From Aquanectria penicillioides (lineage: Eukaryota; Ascomycota; Sordariomycetes; Hypocreales; Nectriaceae): DNA of 64,000 nucleotides. The notes beneath the pieces were generated by a model. That model was not told the origin of the DNA and searched no databases. It saw only the letters and a program-made list of their open reading frames with translations. The stretch is taken from positions 372,001 through 436,000 of the forward strand of contig PYIU01000007.1 in the NCBI GenBank assembly GCA_003415625.1, read 5' to 3'. Positions 56,093 through 64,000 of the stretch are shown piece after piece. Made by a program: the position numbers and the translations under genes. Every line of letters begins with the position of its first letter. Positions within the stretch are counted from its first letter, which is position 1.

Positions 56093-58850
56093 TCACCGGC
56101 CAATGGTGCCTCGTCGTCCTCTCTCGCGTTCTCGTCGGCCATCGGCTCCAGTCACCTTCATCCAGTCTTCCCACTCCTTGCTCATTTCCATCAACACCGA
56201 CCCCATGACGCTGGCGCTCGCCATGAGGCCGTGGCCTTCTCCCTCAAGCACGCGGACCTCGCAGCGCCGCATCGTCTTTCCGAGCCACTTGACGTTGTCG
56301 ACGGGGACTCGCGTGTCCCGGCTTCCGTGGTGAATGACGACCGGTCGGGTAATGTCGACATATCGGAATCCAATCGTGTGTCGTCGCTCCAGGCACACCA
56401 GGAGATCCACGGCAGGGTTGGCACCCGTCGTGGCCAGCTCCCAGATGGCATGTGTCAAACGAATATCGTACGTCATCTGGCGCTCCTTGTCCGCCATGGC
56501 ATCTGCGGCTGCGGCGAGGATTGAACCCTCACCGGTCCTCGTACCCTGAGGCGGGTGCATCCTATCCATGTTCTCCGTCGCGTTGGGTTGCTCTAGAGGC
56601 AAATCGCTGCTCGATATGGCGGCGTTGGTGTTGGTGGACTTGCCGTAGCCTTCGTGTCCAATGTTTTCCTTGTCGAGGCTCGGCGTCACATTTCGGTTTC
56701 CGTTATCCTTTCCGTTCGTGTTGGACTTTCGCTTCCTTCGGGGGTTCTTGGGGAGGGAGCTGGTAATGGAGCTACTCGTAGCGGTCATGAAGCTGCTGTT
56801 GGCGGCCTTGAGGATCGGGGTGGGGAGGGCGCGGAGGATTCGCTGCGAGGTAGGAATCGCGTTGGTCGGGGGAGAGTCTGGGATGTGCCAAAGACGTTCA
56901 TCTGCGACGGGGGATCCACGGTGCCAGCAGATGGATTCTACCCCGGATATGCTGAGGCATGCGCAGGGCGGTCGCAAGAGCGTAGATGGCACCGGCAGAG
57001 TGAGCAAGGATGGAGAATTTGGTGATCTTGAGCGCCTGGCAAATCGCATAGACGTCGTCTGCAGCAAGTTAGTGCCAGGGTCTACATCAAAACACGATCG
57101 TATAAAACAGCACGCGACTTACCAGGCCAGCTAAGCGGTGTGGCCGTACCATCCAAGTACGGCTCACTATCGCCGACGCCGGGGCGGTCGGGAGTAATCA
57201 ATCTCAACTTCAATGTCAAGGCCAACTCGTCGTAGAAAGCGGTAATGTATCTCGTCAGGCCCATGCCAACGCAGCAAAAGACGGCGGAACCTTCAGAGTC
57301 TCCCACCTCGGAGAAGGAAATGACACGGCCAGTTTGAGGGTGCCTGATCTTCTGCGACAGGCGCGGCGAGCACAGGTAGGATTCGACGGCATCGTCAATG
57401 GAGTCGGCAGACTGAGGGCGCTCATAGCCGGCCGGCATAGGGTTCTGCGGTTCGGGCGCAGGGGATTCTTGTCGCTCCTCGGATTTCGAATTTAGGGGAG
57501 CCGAAAGGCGCTTTAGTCGCGAGCTGCTGCGCTTCAATTTGAGGCCATCTGGAGGAATTGGGCTGTGGTGCCCTGATCGTCGGCGGCCGACTCGTTCGTT
57601 GCTCTGGTCTCGGCCGCGGCGGCGGCCCTGGGCGACAGCGGGGAACGGGGCTCCCTCGTCCTCGTCATCGTTACCATCGTTGTCTTCTACGTCTAGGAAA
57701 CTTCGACCGGCCATGGTCTTGGTTCTGGTGGGCGACGCCGAGCCATCGAAGCCATACACGGGAGATTGGGTGGCCGATCTCAACTTATCATGACCCTCGT
57801 GTCCAGAGTGGCGCTTCTTCCGGGTCTGATCTCGAGACCGGCCATTCTCCTCGGTCTCGGGTATGGCCTCGTTTGGCGGCCCGGTGCTGTCCCGCTTGGA
57901 GCGCCGTGCGCTGGATCGCCTTTCAGTCTGGCTCGTCCTCCTTAGGCTGGAGTCGCGGGCGGGGATGGGGCGCGGGCCCTTCATGGTTCGTTCCGCAGCG
58001 TTGTCGCTGTGCGAGGTAGGCTCCTCGTGAATTGCCGTCTCGGCGAAGAAGGGGTCTCCTCGACCTCCGGAGTGGGTGCTGCTGCCGGCTCCTAAGCCGC
58101 CAGAGGCAGAGTGGGAGATGCCTCCCGAGGCGCGCTTGCGCTCAACTTCCTTCTCGCGAAGCTGTTCCTTGGAACTCATATACATGAGGCCCTTTGAGCT
58201 CCGGGTGGTCTTCTTGCCCCAGCTGTCATGCGATCGCTGGTGGTTCAATTCTGGGGTGGGCGCGGAGCGTCGTTCGATTGAGAGGTTCCCAATGCTCTGG
58301 GCGTCGTCATTCTTTGAGTTTGAGGCAGAGGATCCCTTGGACGACGGGCGCGAGGTGCTGTTCCGGATGAAGGACCGAAGGCCCCCGGAGGACTCGGGGC
58401 TCTTGGGGCTCTTGGGGCTCTTGACGGCAGTCAGGGGGAGTAGCCGCTCGGGGGCTTGGAAGTTCGGATGACGGGCGGGCTCGCGGCGAGGTCGTCAAGA
58501 GATACAGGCTCCTGCCTCAGCTGGTCGAGGTTATGGGCGTAGGCACCGTAATCAACGCCGAAGCTGCCGTGGCCGTGGCCGTTGCCGTGGCCGTTGCCGT
58601 GGCCGGGGTAGGGGCTCGTCGGGACGGAGAGGCTGGTCGGGTGGCCCTCGAAGTGGGAGTTGGCGGGCTTGGAGATGGCGCTCAGACTGGTGATGAGGTT
58701 GGAGATGACCTCGGGGCTGGCGGGAGGCAGGTTGGCAGTCTTGGAGGCGTGTGAAGCGTGTGAGGCGTGGTGGATAGGTCGTGGGCGGCCGTGATGGTGA
58801 CGGGCGCGGAGCGGGATAGGGGGAGCCTCAGCGGCGGGTTCGAGATCCAT
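56093..58850 (-). CDS. alpha/beta hydrolase with long disordered N-terminus, three apparent one-base deletions
   Basis: An alpha/beta-hydrolase-fold protein conserved in ascomycetes, about 898 residues once frame is restored. Read on minus, exon 1 is 58850-57123 and exon 2 is 57058-56093, joined in phase 1 (LSWP/DDVYAICQ). The first 400 residues are Ser/Arg/Pro-rich and disordered, with a Gly-His-Asn repeat at 88-99. The catalytic part starts near VISFSEVGDSEGSAVFCCVGMGLTRY, then PDRPGVGDSEPY, the nucleophile elbow LAHSAGAIYA, an acidic candidate in HHGSRDTRVPVDN and a His in EGEGHGLMA. Frame is lost in three runs of five G on plus: 58434-58438 (TAC TCC CCC/CTG ACT), 56909-56913 (APWIPP/SQM) and 56868-56872 (TLPP/TNAIP). 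Adding one base to each gives exactly 899 codons. These look like homopolymer errors rather than decay. Substrate is unknown. Confidence 0.82.
58568..58602. repeat. coding microsatellite (Gly-His-Asn)n
   Basis: A CCGTGG/CCGTTG repeat inside the hydrolase gene that encodes alternating Gly with His or Asn in the disordered N-terminus. Such tracts can vary in length between strains. Confidence 0.85.
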
Positions 58851-58890
58851 GCCTGGAGGAGGTCAAGTCCAAGTCGACTCGACGAGACTG

Positions 58891-58926
58891 GGAACTGGGA
58901 AATGGGAAATGGGAAATGGGAAATGG
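58891..58926. repeat. 7-bp (GGGAAAT) tandem repeat
   Basis: About four to five head-to-tail copies just upstream of the minus-strand hydrolase start codon, probably in its leader or promoter. Confidence 0.9.
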
Positions 58927-59440
58927 GAGCTGCGACGGTGCTTGCACCGGCTTGGACGGGCACGCGGACAGGCACGTAGACAGGCACGCACGCGGACGGG
59001 GCGGCGGGCTTGGGGATGCTTGCGTGCTGCAGGACCTCGGACCTTTGGACCTTGGGCTGCGACCTAAAGATGACGGCGGCGCAGACGGGACGAGAGAGAG
59101 CAAGGTCAGGCAAAGCAAACAGTGGGAGGGTCGAGGATATGAACGGTGCGCCGATGTCTCGCCCGGGAGTGGGCTGGCTGTCTTTGGGGCGTAGCTGAAT
59201 CGACGTCTCGCGCGACGGCGGCGCAGGCCTAGGGGGTTCGAAGAGGGTCTCCAGAAGTCACCAAGCACTGTGCTGCTGGACGCGGACGGGACGCGATCGA
59301 CGGTTGAAAGGCGCAGGAGGATGAATGTCGACTGCGCAAAGGGAATGGAGGGAGGGATGGAGGGAGGGAGTAACGCTAACGGTGCAGTCAATCCCCCGGT
59401 GTGGATGGAGGAAGAGACGGTGGAAGTGGTGGTTCGAATT

Positions 59441-59468
59441 GAAGTGAAGTGAAGTGAAGTGAAGTGAA
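59441..59468. repeat. 5-bp (GAAGT) tandem repeat
   Basis: Five perfect copies plus a partial one, in the region upstream of the hydrolase gene. On minus it reads as a CACTT/ACTTC tract like that at 49449-49489. Confidence 0.92.
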
Positions 59469-59692
59469 AGTGAGCCAGCACGGATATGCTTCTGGTTGCT
59501 GTGCACGCACGCTCTCTCGCAGGTTAAGCACAGCAACAGCTGCAAGGCCCAGGTCTAAGCGTCTGGGGGGGGGCAGTTAGGGGAGGGGGGGCGTGTGGTG
59601 CCTTGCAGGAGGGAGAGGAGTCGATGGAGAAGTCAATGGGAAAATGCACGGCGCCGCAATAGATCAGACGGAAAAAGAAAGAGAATCTGCGT

Positions 59693-59717
59693 AAAAAATA
59701 AAAATAAAAATAAAAAT
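59693..59717. repeat. (AAAAAT)n microsatellite
   Basis: Four copies of a 6-base A-rich unit in a gene-free stretch. Confidence 0.9.
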
Positions 59718-60016
59718 CACAGGCAGAACAAGCAGTGGTCGGAGACGACGACGAGTCAAAAGGAACGAGAGATGCCAGAAGAGCTACAGCCGCCCATTGA
59801 CAGGACACAGACAAAGACAGAGAGAGACTAAGCAGAACGCCTCACGCGCGCGCAACGACAAGTGAGACAGGGACGAGGAAAGAAGGAAAGAAAAAAAAAG
59901 TACGGCGGCGGCGGGCCTTGCAGCATTGATTTGATTTCCTGATTCGAGCGCACCCGTTCGTTTGCTGGGGCCGCAGCAGGGTTTAGGGGCGCCTGGGAGA
60001 GGGGGGAGCCACCGGG

Positions 60017-60045
60017 ACTGGGGGCCACTGGGGGCCACTGGGGGG
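60017..60045. repeat. 11-bp (ACTGGGGGCC) G-rich repeat
   Basis: Nearly three copies of a G-rich unit of about 10-11 bases, close to a run of G residues. The G tracts could in principle form a quadruplex. Confidence 0.8.
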
Positions 60046-60798
60046 GGAGGCTCGGAGCTACGACAAAAGTGGCGTCGTCGAATTGGCAATGGGAGAGCGG
60101 GCTTGTGAGATGAGACGAAAGACGGCTTTTGTGTGCGTGTGGTGTTTGCGTCTCCCTATCGTTATCGCTCGCTAGGGACTTTTCCGCTGCGTAGGGATGA
60201 GGCCGAAAGAAAAAGAAAAAGAAACAGGTTCAAGATTAGCAAAAAGAAAACTCAATATGGGGCACTCCCAAAATACGGGTACCAAACTACCACCTGTGCG
60301 GACAAGGAGAGCACGTTCCCCCCAAAACAGGCAATTGATTGCTGCGGCTCCCGTCGACGCACGAGGTTGACTCGGACGGATGAGTCGGGGGCCCAGGGGT
60401 CGCCGGCCACCGGGAGGCGGTAGCTGGTGGAAGCGCGCGCCCGGGGCCTCGTGAATGAGTCGTGGTGGCCATGGTCATGACCAAAGGTCACGGGTGTCAA
60501 TGGTCATCATCGCGAGGGAGCGACGGAGACGGAGAGTGAGGCAGAGGGCAAAGGCATCGATTGATTTCTCCCATTGTCGGGACCGCCCACCAAGGTGACA
60601 TCTCCATCATCAATCATCAAGGGGCCTGTCGACGCTACTACGGTACGGCACTACAGGATGCTACCCTTTTTGCGACGCCCGTCATGCATTCACTCACACG
60701 CAATGCGATATCTGCACATACAGTCGTAGTAGCTGCACTACATGTATGCGGCACTGCAATGCGATGCGATGCGACGTCTCATGCGGCCGCGCATGGCC

Positions 60799-60827
60799 CC
60801 GGGGTTGACGGGGTTGACGGGGTTGAT
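60799..60827. repeat. 9-bp (GGGGTTGAC) tandem repeat
   Basis: Three copies in tandem in gene-free DNA. Confidence 0.9.
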
Positions 60828-62868
60828 GCCCGCAAGGTGCAAGCTTCGTCGGATGCTTGTTTCGTGATGATGGCCAGATGGTATGGTCAATTGGTCATGC
60901 CCAGCAGAAGCCAGGAGTTGGCCCCTTCTTCTGCCTCTTCTCTTCCTCTTCCTCTTCCTTCTCTTCCCCTCATTCTGCCCTGGTCACGGAGTGCCTATTT
61001 CCCCTTCCCCATTTTCCCCTTCAACCACTCTCGGCCCTTTGTGGCGTGCATGTCACCACGGTCCGACGCATCAGGCTGCTGCAAAACGCCCCCTCCCCCC
61101 CCCAATCCCATGTCATCCCATGTGCTCTCCCCCCCATTCGTCACCTATCCTTCGTCAACGGGATGGATGGCTTGGATGGCTGCTAGACCGCCTCAAAGAG
61201 GGAGCCCCCGAAGAAGGAAAAAAAACAAGAACGGGATGTCAAGTGTGGAGTTTGCCCTGTTTCGGACGAGGCTTGATGCAGGAGAACGGGGGCGACATAC
61301 CTGACTGGAACGATTTAACTTTGAGCCAATGGCCTTGCTGTCGTAGTTTTGGAAAGCCGTTGACCTCTGGGCGCAGGAATGGAGTTTAAGGGGTCAAGAA
61401 GGGTGAACAGCTGATCTGGGGAGCTGATGTCGCCCAGCGTGATCACGCTGGCTGGCTGCGATGGCCACGCTCGGTACCTGAAGCATGTGGATTGGGAGGG
61501 GAGGGCCTGATTGATGAGATTGATGAGATGGAGGCCCTCATCATCATGCACCTCATCCACGGCTATGCCCAGCTGAGCGTCACTGCCAAGGTTGCAAGTG
61601 GAACGGCGACAAGCTTTCAAACGACAGCATCAACCAACTGGGCAATTTCACTATCGAAACTCGCGCCTTTTTGACCCAACTGACCCCAACAGCAACGCAA
61701 GGCCACCCAAGAGCTATCATCCATGCTCTCATGCATCCCCCCTCCAGCTCCAACTGCGCTATACACGGGCTAACAGGGGGTCGCCCTCTGGAATGCAAAG
61801 GCTTGCGCTGCAGGTTCCAGGGGCACTCGCCCTCTTGGGCCTTGGCCTGGAGGGTGCCCGCTTTTCGTTTCTCGCCAGCACCAGGGCGTGTGCCAGACTG
61901 CCAGTGCGGGTGCGCGCTGTGGGCAGTCGCCTGTGGGGCCGCCCAGGCCAGTGGGAACGCACCCACTGATCTCCCGCCGGTTCCCTAGCGCGTGCATTCT
62001 ACAGGCATTCTACAGGCGCCTTCTAAATTGCTGGGAGCGCTTGTTGGTGGGTGCGCCTGTGCGCTGGGCTCTCCCCTAATAAACGACCTGGCCCGGGACC
62101 CATACGGACCGAGCAATAGTAAGATGACGAGATGACTTTTGACTCGACTCGACTCAACTGAACAAAGACAGGCATGTTGGACAATGTAGGGAAATGTAGG
62201 GAGGACACATTAAAGACAGGGGGCCGCCCACGCTTTTCCCCACAGCGCAAATGCATACCGTCAATCCCACGTTGATTTGCCAGCCGCTGGGCAAACATCA
62301 AACATTTCATTATTCGGTCCCACTGGCCTCGCGAGTGTCACAGCTTGTTGGGGACTTCAATCTCCATTTGACTCTCATATCCATATCCGACCCAATTGTT
62401 CCTGCGTGCCCTACATACAGATGGAGTGTCCGAGGGGGGTGGGGGGGGGGTTCATCGAAACGCATGTAGAACGCATGATAGATACATAATCTAATTCTAG
62501 GCTGTCCAAGTACCAATACAACTGACACCTGTATCTGCCATAGCATGCCTTCAATTGGTGGGGTTGAGTTAACCAGTTGAGATTGACCTCTTTTCTAACA
62601 ACAGGCCAAAGCATAAGTTAGAATTAAGTAAAAGGACATAATTGCGAACATTGAGATGTAAGACGAAAACTAGGCAAAGTTCATGCATTTTCGGAGTTCC
62701 GGAGTTCCGCGAAGATTAATGAATAACCTCTCAACTCTTGCTGGTAGCGAGCTTGAGTTGTATACCCTGGTATTGTCAGGATCCGAGGCATCAATTTGGC
62801 ACATCTACCACTCGAGCGCATTTTATAACTTCCCAAGTAAATTGAAATGGTGGATTCGTTGCGGGCGG

Positions 62869-62889
62869 TTTTTTTTTTTTTTTTTTTTT
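62869..62889. repeat. poly-T tract
   Basis: Twenty-one consecutive T residues; no associated mobile element seen. Confidence 0.9.
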
Positions 62890-64000
62890 ACTTCTGCACT
62901 CGGTTACGGAGGCTTTAAAGAAATCGTTCCTTGGCCACGCGAACATGTCTTTCCATGTATCTCCAGTACGCTGCATGTTATGTCCCAACACCACTCCCGG
63001 CTCAGCCTCGTGGAAACACAAAGAGAAATTGTTCAAACTCCGATGCTAATTGGGACAGGAAATGAACATTGCATAAGTCCAATCACAGTCCATGGCCAAA
63101 ACAGTGAAAGGACACTGCATAAAAGTACACCACCGTCGCAGAACGATTGGCTGATATCGCGACTGGTCGCTGAAAGCCATGGCCTCACCGGCGAACCATC
63201 AGGCAAACTGTCCGTGCAACCAATCATGCAAAAATACCATCATGCGGAGTCATCATCATGCGCTGTTATAGTAGTGAGCTTCGTTTTGACATCAAACCTT
63301 TTACATAGACCATTTCCCCCTCCCGTAGCTGCGGAAGAGAAGTGGCAGTCCATCACCAACTCGCCAATTTTGACATCCATTCCGTTACTCTTGCCCCTTG
63401 AGTCCTACACCACCAACAACCATCCTTGTCTAATGTCAGATAGTATACGCAGCCATGTGTGCTGTAATGATGAAGGACGCCAACTGCTCAGCTAGTCAAG
63501 AGCCTTCGGCCATCTTGCCCCCCAGCCAAGAAGTGATGGAGTTTGAAGACCTCAACCCTTCAGGACCAGTGTCGATGGAACTCGTTTTCCATGGAGAGAC
63601 TCGCGTTCCATGTCTCAAGGCAAGAGTTGCAGACGACACCACGCCATAAATGCCTCAAACCCCCTCATGCTGCGATACCAAAAGCGTCTGTTACGAAGAC
63701 GAGAGACAACATGCTTGCCTTGTCAAGTCCTTTGCTCCATTGCAACACCAGAGACCAGCTTTTCAACTATGCGCTCGACACCGCCAGAATAAGATTACAC
63801 TTCTGCTCTTTGATATCGTACAATATCCGCAACCTCTGAGTTTCGAAGGCGAGAGGCATCCAGAATTGCAATAAACAGGTTTCAAACTCTTCGCTATAAA
63901 ACTGTAGAGGAATATTCTAGTGACAAAAGAAAACAACTCACATCTTTTCTCGATCTCTTGACTTGCAAACCTGATAGCTTTGTTTTCGATGCGGACTATT

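Larger units (their letters stand above)
58851..64000. other. 5.1-kb gene-free, low-complexity right edge
   Basis: No gene could be supported from the hydrolase start to the window end. The first part is its promoter and leader. The tract is full of simple repeats (58891-58926, 59441-59468, 59693-59717, 60017-60045, 60799-60827), G or C runs (59567-59575, 62440-62449) and a T run at 62869-62889. A 64-codon frame at 63455-63649 (MCAVMMKDANCSAS...) has an acceptable start context but no recognisable domain and is left uncalled. A gene may begin beyond the edge. Confidence 0.5.

Noticed and set aside
56875..56912. Short intron (GTCGCA...CCCAG on minus) as an explanation for the hydrolase frame changes
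   Set aside because: It would be about 31 nt with a poor donor, and the removed part reads SQMNVFGTSQ, which continues the conserved APWIPP motif.
63455..63649. 64-codon frame starting MCAVMMKDANCSAS
   Set aside because: Start context is fair but there is no domain, no clear codon bias and overlapping frames exist; not enough to call a gene.
39093..64000. Poly-A and poly-T runs as traces of retroposons
   Set aside because: No element body, target-site duplication or reverse-transcriptase remnant was found next to any run.
1..64000. CRISPR arrays, operons or bacterial-type regulatory elements
   Set aside because: The window is eukaryotic with spliced genes; the tandem repeats have no spacer structure.

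Overview
This is nuclear DNA from a filamentous ascomycete, most likely a sordariomycete and possibly Hypocreales. The evidence is short 42-191 nt GT-AG introns with CTAAC/CTGAC-like branch points, C-ending codons in well-expressed genes, and fungal-only families: an AA9 LPMO, PTH11-like rhodopsin-fold proteins, a LaeA-like methyltransferase, a yapsin-like protease and a SesB/LipA-type pseudogene. Species was not assigned. Gene models were built by hand by joining reading frames at splice sites and checking that exon lengths sum to whole codons.

Left part (0-27 kb) is an accessory-type region of dispersed single genes: an MFS sugar transporter (713-2489, one frameshift), a LaeA-like methyltransferase (4330-5425), a fungal transcription-factor-like protein (7751-9478), a PTH11-like membrane protein on minus (9634-10967, with a 20-nt microexon), an old yellow enzyme (11691-12978), a GPI-type aspartyl protease (16405-18843), a membrane-anchored paraoxonase-like lactonase (20256-21648) convergent with a secreted FAD-linked oxidase (21824-23794, minus), a secreted GPI-type protein of unknown function (25080-25940) and a small 75-residue protein (26383-26670, minus).

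Middle (27-39 kb) mixes sound genes with decayed ones. There is a multiply broken SesB/LipA-like hydrolase relic (27879-28720), a complete TMEM16 scramblase (29631-31992), an AA9 LPMO with one frameshift (34146-35323), a decayed flavin monooxygenase (36245-38113) and a Ras-like GTPase remnant (38606-39092).

Right part (39-64 kb) holds few but mostly housekeeping-type genes separated by very long, low-complexity, homopolymer- and microsatellite-rich spacers: a rhodopsin-fold membrane protein (46093-47438), an amino acid permease (50565-52818), a Cwf19 spliceosomal protein (53268-55391) and an alpha/beta hydrolase on minus (56093-58850) that needs three single-base corrections, each in a run of five G/C. 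No tRNA, rRNA, CRISPR array or intact transposon was recognised.

The genes form no obvious single pathway. The most coherent theme is extracellular carbohydrate oxidation (FAD oxidase, lactonase, AA9 LPMO, sugar transporter), offered as inference only. No convincing new biological system was found. The best leads are the pseudogenes, the repeated one-base deletions that may be assembly errors, the oxidase-lactonase pair, the basic tail of the AA9 enzyme, and the gene-poor low-complexity tracts.
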